Below are positions 9,684-20,793 of a stretch of 64,000 nucleotides of DNA, in pieces. Numbering within the stretch: the stretch's first letter is position 1; each line of letters starts with the position of its first letter. The notes below the pieces were generated by a model. The model searched no databases. It saw nothing but the letters and a program-made list of their open reading frames with translations, and was not told the origin of the DNA. Origin of the DNA: Mytilus edulis (taxonomy: Eukaryota > Mollusca > Bivalvia > Mytilida > Mytilidae); NCBI RefSeq assembly GCF_963676685.1, contig NC_092346.1, positions 51,489,062-51,553,061 on the forward strand. The letters run 5' to 3'. The translations under genes were made by a program, and so were the position numbers.

Positions 9684-12624
9684 ATGGCGGATAATAGGTT
9701 GTCTGATACAACACCCGTAAGTTTATATGATTTCATTTTTTACTAACATTTTAGAAAACGATATTTTTCTTCATTACAAAGCGAGAATGTCCTATGCATC
9801 CTATTATTACCTTGGTTTACCGTTTTGCCCATGGCCTCTACGATTCACACATATATATACATATATACATACATGTATATACACCTTGAAATGACATGAC
9901 ATGAAAAATTTCTTTTAACCTTTGATATATTTAAAAAAAAAAAACAAAAAAAAAACAGTTGTTGGCATGACACAGTTTATGTTCTTTTCATCTATGTTAT
10001 GATGGTATATAAATAAACCCCTAACGGGAAGGATTGCGCCTGATATTCATATGATGAAGACATAATCTTTCAATCATTTTAATTGAAGTCTGGAGCTGAC
10101 ATGTCAGTTAACTGCTAGTAGTTATTTATGTATTATTGTCATTTTGTTTATTTTCTTGGGTTTCATCTTCTGACATCAGACTCGGACTTCTCTTAAACTG
10201 AATTTTAATGTGCGTATTGTTATGCGTTTACTTATCTACATTGGCTAGAGGTATAGGGGAGGGTTGAGATCTCATACACATGTTTAACCCCGTCGCATTT
10301 TTGCGCCTGTCCAAAGTCAGGAGCCCCTGGCCTTTGTTAGTCTTGTATGATTTCTAATTTTAGTTTCTCGTGTACAATTTGGAGATTCATTATCACTGAA
10401 CTAGCATATATATTTGTTCAGGGGCCACATAAAGGACGCCTCCGTGTGCGAATTTCTCGCTGCATTAACGCTGCATTAAGGACCTGTTGGTGACATTTTG
10501 CTGTTGTCTGTTAGATATGGTCGGGTTGTTGTCTCTTTGTTAAATTCCCCATTTTCATTCTCAATTTTATGATTGCCATTAACAACAATTCATACAGATA
10601 AAGATGGCTCTCCATCTGTCAAAAATGATCAAAACACACAGTTCAGATATCTATAAATGTTAGCGGACTGATACAATAGGAAACAATTTAAAAGAAAAAA
10701 TATGATAGGTCTGAATTTTATATAGTTGTAAACAAAAAACAAAATGTATGGCAAACATTTACCAACGACAAAATCGGCATTGCAGGTTCCATAGTTAGTA
10801 CATATGCTTGATGAATGTAGCGGGGTTTAACATGTTTGTGAGGGCCTAATCCTCCCCTCGCCTTTCTTTTATATTACAATTATATGGTATTATGCGTATT
10901 AAATGTTATGAATAACTAAAATACTACAATTACAAGAATGAAATGCTGTTGTGTTTTCGTTTTTTTTTTAAGAACTATGTTCACTTCAAAACTGTCTATA
11001 AGTATACTTGAAAATATATTTGCCCATGACATTGCAGTTAACTTTTGCTTTCATTTTTTGTTTTTCGTTTTTAACTTCATCTTTATACTCGAGTTTTGTT
11101 ATGAGAAACCAGAAATCCCTCTCCTCGACATTTCCGTTAATATTCAAAATGTCATTTAAGGCAATTTCGGGAAATATAACACTCGCCATGTTAGTGAAAA
11201 ATGCGTCTTGATTATTTTTGTAGATTGTTAGTCACCATGAAAACACAACACCGGAAATTAAAGAAGAGAAGTTCAAGAGAAAAAGTATTTGTCAGGACAA
11301 AGTTTCAAATCAACTTAGTAGTTACAAGGAGTTCCGAAAGAGGGTAAAATTGTTGTCTCATATTAAACTGAAACGAGCAGGTGGCTACTTCCACCATCTT
11401 GTCGTTTTGGCAATCTCTCCGGTATCTGATGGGGTAGATGCTGTCACCATTGGGCATTACACAACATCTGCTGAAATAGGGACGGAGAGTAGTCATGGTA
11501 TCGGGAAATTTATACAGCAGACGATCTTCATTGGAGAAAACGATACACACGATGTTTTAGACTTTAACCAGGGAGTGTATCTAGTTGAAAAAGAGGATTA
11601 CCCAAAGACAAAAGATGAAATTGAGGAAGCTTTTAATCGTCTCAGCGAAAGAATTGGTGAGAGAATGTATGAGATATCATCAAATAATTGTGAGCATGCA
11701 ATTAACTTTATTTTAACCGGAAAGAGCGTCAGCCATCAAGCAGACACCAAAACTTGCTCCAGGATCTGCTTTATTGATTTGATCAACATTTTGATAATAG
11801 ACTGTAAAGAAGTAGGACTCAAAACTGCTTTGTTAGTAGCTGCCCTCGGTGCCATTGCTGGTGCATTGGTGCGAAGAGCTTACGTAAAAATAATTGTTGC
11901 CGCTATTGTCAGCCTTACCGTTGAAAGTAGAATTATTAAATGTGGGGACACAAGGGGAAGTAATTTACGCAAAGAAGCCGATATCAGAATAGATTTGGCT
12001 GCGCATGTGCCCGATATAAAACGTGTTCTTAGCAAATCAAGTATTGCTATCCTTGACAACATGAAAAATCACACTGATACGAAATTTGTTTGTAACATTG
12101 CAGAGAAACTTATCTATGAAGCAGCTCTGAAGACGAGTTTGGCGACTGTTACTGTCGCTATAGGAATTGAATCTATATTATTTTTGTCTTTCGTGTTTTA
12201 CAATTTAATTCCAAGACGAAGAAAGAAAACATTAGATGACAAGCATCTTTGTCGGCTCCTGTTCATGCATGTGTTTTCGGGGTATGGCTCGATAGGACTT
12301 GCTGTAGTTTGCGGATATTTCGCATTTTTAGATTTTAATCGTCCTGCATTATCTTTCTTTGGAATTGTTTTTGGCTGTTGTATTGTTTTTCGATATATAT
12401 TGACTTGCACTACAGGTTTGGTATTTAACGTTTGCTGTTGCCATGGTTGCTGGATCTGTTGTCAGTCAACCTGTTGTAAATGTTTCGAGGCTTGTTGTCG
12501 TTGTAGATGTTATAGGTGTCATTTAAGTACCTTTTGTTTTATTTGTCTGACTTCATTAATCATTATATCTGTTGCTTTACTTTTCATTGTGTTCTGGGAC
12601 GATCGTTCGTATCTGCGGATTTAA
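9684..12624 (+). CDS. LRAT-like multi-pass membrane protein (paralogue 2), two coding exons
   Basis: Exon 1 (9684-9716) encodes 11 residues from ATG and ends at CCC|GTAAGT. Exon 2 (11224-12624) begins after TTTTTGTAG, reads straight on in phase 0 and ends with TAA, giving 477 residues. The N-terminal part has the marks of an LRAT/NlpC-P60-like thiol fold: a histidine pair at about residues 68-69 (YFHHLVVL) and the catalytic-type NNCEHAINF with Cys at about 167. LRAT-family members are acyltransferases or phospholipases; the substrate here is unknown. Five long hydrophobic segments follow (about 211-245, 315-341, 358-381, 385-413, 447-469). Between the last two, about 407-452, lies a stretch very rich in cysteine. 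A paralogue lies 12 kb upstream. AATAAA at 12800 fits a polyadenylation signal. LRAT assignment rests on the motif pair only. Confidence 0.8.
10065..10565 (+). repeat. Interspersed repeat, family D, in the LRAT-like gene intron
   Basis: A long copy running from TCATCTTCTGACATCAGACT through AGGTATAGGGGAGGGTTGAG, TTTTTGCGCCTGTCC, CAGGGGCCACATAAAGGACG to GTCGGGTTGTTGTCTCTTTG. Reverse-strand copies occur at 53770-54235, 16120-16330 and 57440-57570. A small separate piece (GCGGGGTTTAACATGTTTG) lies at about 10818. Confidence 0.75.
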
Positions 12625-13539
12625 GTCGCAGAGTGGGGCTTAAAGAAAGGAGTTAAAAGGGGGCTGGGCTAAGATAAGTTTAACACACGAAAAGAAGTAC
12701 ATCTAATAAGAAAAAAACTATTGTAGTTTGAATAGAAAGAACGACGATTTTGAAGTTTATTTTTATAAAATTATCTGAATACAAATACTTTAACTTGTAA
12801 ATAAAATTCAGGCTTTTACTTGATCTTTTTCATTAAAGAGTTCTCACATTTTACTTATTCTATTATAGGTAGTATCCCACTAAGCTGAAAATTAATACTA
12901 CATTTAGTAGAAGACAGTATATCAGATACAGAAAATTCCCCAGAAATTGTATTTTGTAGGAAATGTCTTCTGCGGAAACACATCTGTCTGACAACAAACA
13001 CGTATAACATCTAGTATGCAGCAAGACATTTGAGAAATACACAACTATCAACTAAATATCAATTTATCAGTTTCTGATTTTCGGTGTTAGTATGGAAAGT
13101 AATTTGTACTTATTTTTTTTAGAGAGATGATAATGCTGAAACACAAGTGTCAAATGCCATCAGTGGTTGAATTTTGAATTGTAAATAAGATCAATCACTG
13201 TGTCTAGCAATATAGAGGATAAATAACCATATCCGCTTATAATTATTTATATTTTAATCAAAACTAAAAGGTTTTTTTTCTATATAGTTTTATTTGTTAT
13301 TTGCACAAGATCGTGTCTTCCCATACTGTCTATGACTTGCTATTTGAAGTACAAGATTTCATTTCAGTACTATGAGCCTGCGTTCAGTGACTGCGATCAT
13401 TCTTTCGAGCGGAATTATTTTTCAGTTATTTTGTGTTTTTGTTACATATTTTACTTGTCTTAGTTGCATGATTTTTTTATTAGTCAGATAACTGCGAGTA
13501 CTCTCAGATCTGTTCATTGTGTTTTTTTGTGTCGAGATG
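12625..13539. other. 3' UTR of the LRAT-like gene and intergenic DNA
   Basis: AATAAA at 12800-12805 is the likely polyadenylation signal. The rest is AT-rich with no recognised gene or repeat. Confidence 0.5.
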
Positions 13540-13995
13540 TATAAGTACCGGGCCACGTCCACTTGTATTTTTGTCCATCTGATGAGTTAAGCCTTTTTCA
13601 ATTGATTTTTATAGTTTGTTCTTATGTTGTGCTGTTATACCACTGTCCCAGGTTAGAGGGAGGGTTGGGATCCCGCTAACATATTTAACCGCGCCACATT
13701 ATTTATGTATGTACCTGTCCCTAGTCAGGAGCCTGTAATTCAGTGGTTGTCGTTTATGTATGTGTTACATATTTGTTTTTCGTTCATTTTTTTTTTACTT
13801 AAATAAGGCCGTTAGTTTTCTCGTTTGAATTGTTTTACATTGTCTTATCGGGGCCTTTTATGGCTGACTATTCTGTATGGGCTTTGCTCATTGTTGAAGG
13901 CCGTACGGTGACCTATAGTTGTTAATGTCTGTGTCATTTTGGTCTTTTGTGGATAGTTGTCTCATTGGCAATCATACCACATCTTCTTTTTTATA
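13540..13995 (+). repeat. Interspersed repeat, family B, most complete copy
   Basis: Uninterrupted copy used here as reference: CACGTCCACTTGTATTTTTG, TGTCCCAGGTTAGAGG, CCTAGTCAGGAGCCTG, AGGCCGTTAG, TTGAAGGCCGTACGGTGACC, and the tail TAGTTGTCTCATTGGCAATC. Fragments of the same family are scattered over the window in both orientations. Confidence 0.8.
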
Positions 13996-14688
13996 TATTA
14001 TACTGTTACTGTAGAGTTTAGTCCTTTTTTTTAGTCCTAGATTGTTCTTTTCGTGCAAGTTTTGATAATGTACGTAAATCGATTGTTAAAAGAGATCTTA
14101 AACCAGAGATATTTAATATGTATGTCCAATGCCATGAACCACACCATAGTTGACTAATGTCATATCTCAATGTTTTTCGTTATGAGGAGAATCGGACTTA
14201 CTGGCAGATGTTTTATTGGTTCTGTTTCATGAATTTGCAACTTTTATAAAATCAGGGCAATTTGTACCATGGCATATTATATATAAACCTGTGTATGTTG
14301 AAGAATGTCTGTTGCCAGACGAGTCTCTTGGTTACTTTGCCGTAAGGTTGCTGTCTCATTTTGACTTTATTTCAACATTGGTATTGAGTTTGCATCGGAT
14401 CGATTTGCGGCTATGATAAAGCAGAATAAGGTGTACTTTCATTTAAATATGATTGTAATACAATAATGTGCTACGATCGCATATGATACAATTATACACC
14501 TGAGACCAAAGTTCGTGGATGTTAGCATCAATGTGTCATTAAATCGTGTGGAATTGAACAAAATCCATTACATATAGTAAGATACATGTATAAATGACAT
14601 CTGCGCGATCAATTGTGAAACAGTTCAAACAAGAAGAAATCCAGTGGTGTGATTTATTAAAAAACAAAAAAGAAGTAAAGACAAAATA
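13996..14688. other. Intergenic DNA, possible TE remnant
   Basis: 14150-14420 reads open on the plus strand with segments such as YKPVYVEECLLPDESLGYF. This could be a decayed retroelement coding piece, but no domain is recognised and it has no clear start. Otherwise AT-rich. Confidence 0.3.
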
Positions 14689-14745
14689 AATAAATTTCAA
14701 ACGACAGAAATCTTTGTCTTCGGTTACTGTCGTTTGAAATTTATT
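14689..14745. repeat. Perfect 19-bp inverted repeat (hairpin)
   Basis: AATAAATTTCAAACGACAG at 14689-14707 is matched exactly by its reverse complement at 14727-14745 across a 19-base spacer. RNA from either strand could fold into a stable hairpin. Confidence 0.8.
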
Positions 14746-16119
14746 TAACAACGATTAGGTAACATACTTGTAGTTTGATAGTTTCTCAAAGTTTAAAAGT
14801 TGTTTGAATTTGTTTTGTTAAAACATCATTAAAAAAATCAGGCCATTAGTTTTTGTTTTGAAATGTTTCTTTTGTTATCGGGGGTCTTCTAGTTTAATTT
14901 ACTGTTTTTGTTTTGCTCACTGTTTTAAATTGTACGAATGACATGTGTGTACATGTAGGTGTATAGGGTTTGCAAGAGGAAGGTTATTCTAGAAACACAT
15001 ACCATAAACATCAGTTTATTTTACATGTTATAAAATATGATTGTGTTGACAGGATTTTATCTGTAATAAAACCCGCCTAAGGCTATTGATATCTATATCT
15101 ATATATTGCAATTGAAATGTCGAAAAAGGTATGAATATTCAATCAACAAAAGTAATCCACTAAAGCTGATAGATAATTGTTATTTATTTAACTTTTTGCA
15201 CAATAAATCATGGATTTTTACCTTTGGTTATTGAGTTACCCCTAACAACTCATAAGAAAGCTATCGGTAATAAGGCTTAAGATATAACACATTTATCTTC
15301 CAATTCAGTATTTAACAAAAATAATTAAACTTTGCTTTTGTTTATAGGGCAGTAAATTCGCATAAATTGAAAATGCGGCTGAACTTTGGAAATACACGTC
15401 AGATGAACGGTTCTTCCTATATTGTATAATAATAACTGTTTAATCAGTTGTTCCAGGTTTTTTTTCTTTTTTTTTCTTCGTTTTGTTTATTTTTTGGGGC
15501 GGAGATTTTCTGACTATGGGATATGGGTTTTGTTCATTGTTGAAGACCGTGACCTGTAGTTGTTAATTTCTGTTTAATTTGGTCTCTTGTAGAGAGTTGT
15601 CTCATTCTCAATTTATTTTTATATTCTATACACGGAGTAATGAGCTTGACGTATTGTAATGAAACTTTACATATTATATTGTTTAAGACAGTATATTGAC
15701 ACCAAATGTCAATGTCTTTTGGTGCTTTGTGTTTGTCGGTTGCTGTCTCATTGAACTTTACATTTCCCTTTTATTCATATCGGTTTGTAATGGAGTAATT
15801 CAAATGATTAAGAACTATCATGACTGTTCTTATCAGTCATGTATCCTTCTTTTTTTTTTTAATTTTTACTAATTTCTCAAAAGAATTCGTATTTTAAAAA
15901 ATATTTAAATATCGAAAGTTAGTCTTTTGGTCTTGAAACGATCGTCTGCCAATATTTTGAAGATAAAAACACTTCGCAAGTGAAACTGAAACGATGCTGT
16001 TCTCTTTCCGAAAAAGAAGGACATATTTGAAATTTCTAAAGGACGCTGGGCGTTAAGCAATTTATAAATCATCTCTGTAACCTTTATGCTTGCATGGTTT
16101 TATTAGAACAATCTATTTA
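14746..16119. other. Intergenic DNA with family B fragments
   Basis: Family B tail pieces occur at about 14838-14945 (CAGGCCATTAG..TTTTGCTCA) and 15515-15620 (TGTTGAAGACCGTGACCTG, AGAGTTGTCTCATT). No gene is recognised. Confidence 0.45.
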
Positions 16120-16330
16120 TCACAATAAAATAGGGAATGTGTCAAAGAAACTACAACCCGACCAAAGAGCAGAAAAACAGCCGAAGACAATCGCTGGGTC
16201 TTCAACACAAAATTCGGCGGAGTTAAACATATTTTTTGAGATCTCAACCCACCCTTATACCTCTAGCCAATGTAGAAAAACAGAAATAAGTACAGTAAAA
16301 CTCAGTTTATAAGAAATCCGAGTCTAATGT
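16120..16330 (-). repeat. Repeat family D fragment
   Basis: Reverse-strand partial copy of family D (AATAGGGAATGTGTCAAAGA, CAACCCGACCAAA, CTATACCTCTAGCCAATG-like part, GAAATCCGAGTCTAATGTC). Confidence 0.65.
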
Positions 16331-16499
16331 CAGAAAAGGTAACAAAAGAACCTATCTAAAATGACAATGATACATAAATTAACAAAGGACTACAAGAAGT
16401 TACTGACATGCCATCTCTTATCCTCAATTATCTAATCCGAGCTTAAGCCTTGACCCAATTTGCCTCATACGATACATGCTCCTTTTACGATATCATTCT

Positions 16500-16655
16500 G
16501 CTATTATAGGTATGCACAAAAAAAGATAATAACTGTCATATTCGTATGAAGAAAATTGTGGATTAACCCTGATTTTATAGCTAGCTAAACCGTTCACTTG
16601 TAAGGCAGTCGCATACAATTCCGTTATATTGACAACGATTAGTGAACAAAACAAA
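16500..16655 (+). repeat. Repeat family A fragment
   Basis: 3' half of family A (TTTTATAGCTAGCTAAACCG, CACTTGTAAGGCAGTCGCAT, ATATTGACAACG), lying directly upstream of the BTB gene. Confidence 0.65.
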
Positions 16656-16893
16656 CAGACATATATTTTCACTCAACATGTCAATAGCCGTTTTTTTAAC
16701 ATCAATTTTGGCACTACCTGACAGACAAAAAATAAATACAAACGACGTGTGCTTCAGATTAACAGAAGCAAGAAGCGTGCAATGGCGTCTTCTTGGAATT
16801 CAACTGGGAACCATGCGAAGACGTCATAATGTAGAATTACAGTTGCTATTAACGACATCTCTAAGGGGGAATAAAAAATATGTTAGACTACAA

Positions 16894-17763
16894 ATGAACA
16901 ATATGAATAGCGGCAACCATGATAGAGCAACCGACGATTCCGATTTTTCCGCTGACGAGTTTCTATGTGATGTCAACCTTACTGTAGAAGAAAAACCTCT
17001 ATATACTAGTCGCAGTTTGTTAGCCTTTGCTTCACCTGTGTTTAAATGTATGTTTTCCGGGGAATTCAAAGAAAAGGGACAATCAAATATTGATCTCCCT
17101 GACAAGTCATATCAGGATGTTTCAGAGATGATTCGTTTTATTCATCCAGGATTCAGTGACGATTTAGAAGCTGGTACGGATTCTGCTTTTCGTCTTTTAC
17201 CAATTGCAGAAGAATATCAAATAGACAAGCTAAAGGAAAAGTGTGAAGACGTTCTCTTGTCCAAGCTGAAAAGTGGTTCATATACTCAAGATTTTGTAGT
17301 TGACAGTTTGATAGTAGCAGATAAGTATGTGTTGCAAAACCTGTTACAAGAATGCATCGAATTATGCAGTAAATCAAAAACTTTATGGCAAGTAGTTAAA
17401 GATAGTAAGACCATGTCACTAGAAATAAAAACGAAAGCTTTCGAATCTCGGTTGCGGAAACTAGAATTCGAACAGGATAGCTTTAACATTATGAAACAGA
17501 GAGTTAGTGCAGTGGCATATAGATTGAAGGAAATAGTGCATCCTCACGAAAATCACTGCAGGTGTCGAACAGAACTAAAACTTCGATCACCTTTGCAGCG
17601 AACATGTGTTTACTGTGCGCGAACATGGTGTTCTGAAAATGTCAGCACAGATTCATATCGGAATTCATACTGGTTCTACTGTAACCATAGGATAGGCTAT
17701 ACTGTAGCAAATGACACTATAATTAAAAGCTTTTTGGAAACTAAAGAATTCCTGAATTTATGA
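16894..17763 (+). CDS. BTB/POZ domain protein with cysteine-rich tail
   Basis: A single-exon gene of about 289 residues. The BTB domain is recognisable: DEFLCDVNLTVEEKPLYTSR, then LLAFASPVFKCMFSGEFKEK and IDLPDKSYQDVSEMIRFIHP. A helical BACK-like part follows (LPIAEEYQIDKLKEKCEDVL, ADKYVLQNLLQECIEL). BTB-BACK proteins commonly act as homodimers and substrate adaptors for Cullin-3 ubiquitin ligases, but no Kelch or MATH domain is seen. The last ~75 residues hold a cysteine/histidine set (HENHCRCR, CVYCARTWC, YCNHR) that could bind zinc. The frame is open farther upstream, to ATGs at 16678 and 16813, but that part looks unrelated and starts next to repeat DNA. I therefore prefer the ATG at 16894. 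A short upstream open frame begins at the ATG near 16782. The stop is TGA at 17761. Confidence 0.75.
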   Translation: MNNMNSGNHDRATDDSDFSADEFLCDVNLTVEEKPLYTSRSLLAFASPVFKCMFSGEFKEKGQSNIDLPDKSYQDVSEMIRFIHPGFSDDLEAGTDSAFRLLPIAEEYQIDKLKEKCEDVLLSKLKSGSYTQDFVVDSLIVADKYVLQNLLQECIELCSKSKTLWQVVKDSKTMSLEIKTKAFESRLRKLEFEQDSFNIMKQRVSAVAYRLKEIVHPHENHCRCRTELKLRSPLQRTCVYCARTWCSENVSTDSYRNSYWFYCNHRIGYTVANDTIIKSFLETKEFLNL

Positions 17764-18029
17764 CCAAAATAAACATTAATTTTTTTACAATGTTAATATA
17801 TCATATTTCTATAAATTATATTATACAGATCATTGGTCTTAGTTTGTTTTCTTTGTTTTGCTTGCAAACCATGTTGAAAGTATTCAATTGCATTTTTGCT
17901 GTCTATAATTTGTAAACAGTTTTGCATAACTCATATTGACTGGAATCATACGTTAACTTGATAGTATCGCATACAAATCATTTTGAGCTATTTTTGGTTG
18001 TTCACATTTTCAACGGTCTTCTTTTATCA
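17764..18029. other. 3' flank of the BTB gene
   Basis: AT-rich. The bases immediately after the stop contain AAATAAACATT, close to a polyadenylation signal. Nothing else is recognised. Confidence 0.4.
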
Positions 18030-18140
18030 AAACAGATAGTACACATGGCTTTTGTCTAATAACAGATTTTAGTCTGTAGTTCACATGACTTTTTATGCCT
18101 ATCATACGGATGACTTTTGTTGTCAATAATATATCTTAGG
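18030..18140 (+). repeat. Left part of a ~50-bp minisatellite interrupted by a LINE
   Basis: Degenerate copies of a unit containing TACACATGGCTTTTGTCTAA, TAACAGATTTTAGTC and TTCACATGACTTTT. The same unit resumes at 19805-19990. Confidence 0.6.
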
Positions 18141-19804
18141 TCACAAATCCATACCAAAATGATGACATTCTTTAGTAACATATGTCAGCAATCAGACAAT
18201 AGTGTTGAAAAACAGCTTGGTAAAAGACAACTAGCTGTAAAATCCTCAGGAAGCCACAGTTGGTATATTGAAGTACAGAGGGTCATGTTCAAATACAATC
18301 TCGGCAGAGCCATTGATATGCTGAATAATGCAGATGTGACTAAAACCACTGTCAATCAAATAAAAAGGCAAATTGCTAACCACTGGGTCAACGAAATATC
18401 AGTTATTGCCAACCTGTATCAAGGGCTAAAATACCTTCAAACAGACAACTTCATGGCAGGCAAAATCCACAGCATACTGAAGATTAAAAGATACACCAAC
18501 AAAGACCGTTTTAGAATTCCAATCAAACTAAAACTCCTCACTGGAACCTACTCACTGCAGCCCCTGAGATATAAAATCTACAAAGAAGGAAACCAGGAAA
18601 TATGCAACGCATGCAGCCAGGAAGTGGAAACGGTTGAACATCTATTGATCAAATGTAAAGCTTGGGATAACATCAGAAGACCTGTAATTAAAGAGATAGA
18701 GAACATATTAACAAGCAACAGCAAAATAGAGTGGGAATCTCTTAATGAAGGGACCAAAATACAGATATTGATGGACATAACCATGGTACAACGACAACTT
18801 CGTCTGAACAGTGAAGAAGTCTCAAAGATAGAACACCAAGCAAAACGCCTCATATACCTTATACACAGCGCCAGATGTAAACTACTACTTCAACCATAGC
18901 TGATTGGAAGATGCTTTGATCAGGGTTTATGGTAGGGTTGGGTCTGGGTGTGTAGGGCAGCCAATTCCAAATAAGTCGAGCTCACTGTATAACATGTTAA
19001 TTTCAAACGCTTCGGAATTCATGGGTGTAATTTGACCATATTTACAATGAACATTATGCAGAATGCTGCAACAAATACGTAATATGGGTGTGCCGGTGCC
19101 ATTATAGATGTGAGATAAAATCTTTTACCTTTTAAAGACAAGCTTTTAGAACTATATTAATAAACATATGACAATTGCTGTTACATTACAGTGCGTGCCT
19201 AGATCGTAAACGTCGCACAAAGTGCTAATATATAGACGCAATGAAATCGTAAAAATCTTGTTCTATATTTTATGATGTGAAATTGTCTATTTATATGCGT
19301 GGATTAAGTTTTTAGGCAACATGAACATTTTAATCAATTTTAAGTATATGAAAAAGAAAAAAAAAAAAGTGATTTTCTTTTAGCTTTTAGATCTTTTTAT
19401 CATATCATGAAAGGCGAACTATTTTACATTTTACTGCTGCAAATCTATTATTCTTTTTATTAGTGCGAACTTGAGTGTAGCAACTTATTTTACAAAATTG
19501 TCTTTTAAGAATGAACTATTTTACTACATTGTCTCTTAAGTATGAACTATTTTACTACGTAAACATATATAATCCCATTGTATATATGTCCGGTAACTAG
19601 CCTAACAATTTTAAACGCAACTAAGAATACATACAACAAGATATATGTGAAACTACAAAAGTGATCCTGTATATAGTGGTGAAGGATGGAATTATTCAAA
19701 TTATAGTGTAAATATACTCCTACTTGTATGGTGGTGGGTTTTGTTTTACATGCCTTAACGGTGTGGTTGTCCTACAAAGGATGTGAAGATTTGGAAGAAG
19801 AAGA
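18141..19804 (+). mobile_element. 5'-truncated LINE (non-LTR retrotransposon) insertion
   Basis: The segment separates two halves of a minisatellite. It carries the C-terminal coding end of a LINE reverse transcriptase (18159-18899), then a ~900-bp non-coding 3' part, and ends in a GAAGAAGAAGAAG simple repeat. That layout is typical of target-primed insertions truncated at the 5' end. Both boundaries are approximate. Confidence 0.65.
18159..18899 (+). pseudogene. C-terminal part of a LINE reverse-transcriptase polyprotein
   Basis: 246 codons are open from the first ATG, but the true protein would start far upstream, so this is a truncated piece. Residues near 140-165 carry C-X2-C-X8-H-X4-C (ICNACSQEVETVEHLLIKC), the zinc-binding motif found after the reverse-transcriptase domain of many LINEs. 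It is preceded by the usual basic stretch (KIKRYTNKDRFRIPIKLKLL). The reverse-transcriptase catalytic motif and the endonuclease are absent, so the copy cannot mobilise itself. The frame is intact, which suggests a fairly recent insertion. Confidence 0.75.
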
Positions 19805-19990
19805 AGCTAGTACACTTGTCGTTTATTTTTCTAATAACTGACATTAGGCTCTAGTATAAACATGACTTTTTTCTAATAACAGATATATTTGTCTGCAGTA
19901 CACATGACTTTTTTTCTTCTAAAAACAGATATTAGGCCCTAGTACACTGTCTTTTTTTCTAATAACAGTAATTAGGCCCTAGTACACATG
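19805..19990 (+). repeat. Right part of the ~50-bp minisatellite
   Basis: About four copies of a unit like TACACATGACTTTTTTTCTA then ATAACAGATATTAGGCCCTAG. It continues the unit seen before the LINE at 18030-18140. Confidence 0.7.
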
Positions 19991-20793
19991 CCTTTTCTGG
20001 TGAATAACATTTGAACTTATTAAATGTTTGCTATGACCCTTTTTATCAATGACGATAACTTGGTGTATCATGCTTACAGTTAAAACTCGAGAGCGAAAGT
20101 TCAAATCACAAATTTCATCATATTCCTTTGTACTGGTTCCATCTAGTTTATATCACCCCCTACAGTTTTTGGTGGGGTTCGTGTTGCTTATTCTTTAGTT
20201 TTATATGTTGTGTCATGTGTACTATTGTTTGTCTGTTTGTCTTTTTCATTTTTAGCCATGGCGTTGTCAATTTATTTTCGTTTATGAGTTTGACTGTCCC
20301 TCTGGTATCTTTCGTCCCTCTTTTATAGTATTGAGATAACTTTTTTTTCAAATAAAGACACAAGAAAACCGTACTTTGACCTATAATATTTTTTTTCTTC
20401 TGCAAATTGTGACTTGGATGGATAGTTTTCTCATTGGCACCCAAACCACATCTTCGTATACTATTTGATTGTTTACCACTATTACCAAGTGTGTTTCAAA
20501 TTAAGGATGTCCCGAATAAGCTATACAAAGCTAAAAACAAATGTAGGATCAATCGAAAGTAAATAACTAGATTTTAATAAATAGCACTTAATAACAGTTT
20601 TTTCTAACAATGCTATGCATTAAAACAAATTTTGGCACATATAGAGAAGAAGTCAGACGCATAATTAAACACAGAATCACTCGTGCTAGTTTACAGAAGA
20701 ACTTTTTAACCACGAAGATTCAACATAAATTGTCGACCACTGGCTTTGGTCAATACTGCTTTGGGATGTTTTAGAAACAATATTTTAAAAGAA
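19991..20793. other. Intergenic DNA with a family B fragment
   Basis: 20335-20455 resembles the family B tail (ACCGTACTTTGACCTATAAT, TAGTTTTCTCATTGGCACCC). The remainder is AT-rich and includes the 3' flank of the minus-strand gene. No obvious AATAAA was identified on that strand. Confidence 0.4.

Noticed and set aside
10938-11211. Overlapping open frames before the second LRAT-like exon
   Set aside because: They lie in the intron, overlap on both strands, and end before the splice acceptor at 11223.
16642-16893. Longer N-terminus for the BTB protein
   Set aside because: The frame is open, but the sequence begins at a family A repeat edge, gives no domain, and BTB proteins normally start shortly before the domain. 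Not fully excluded.
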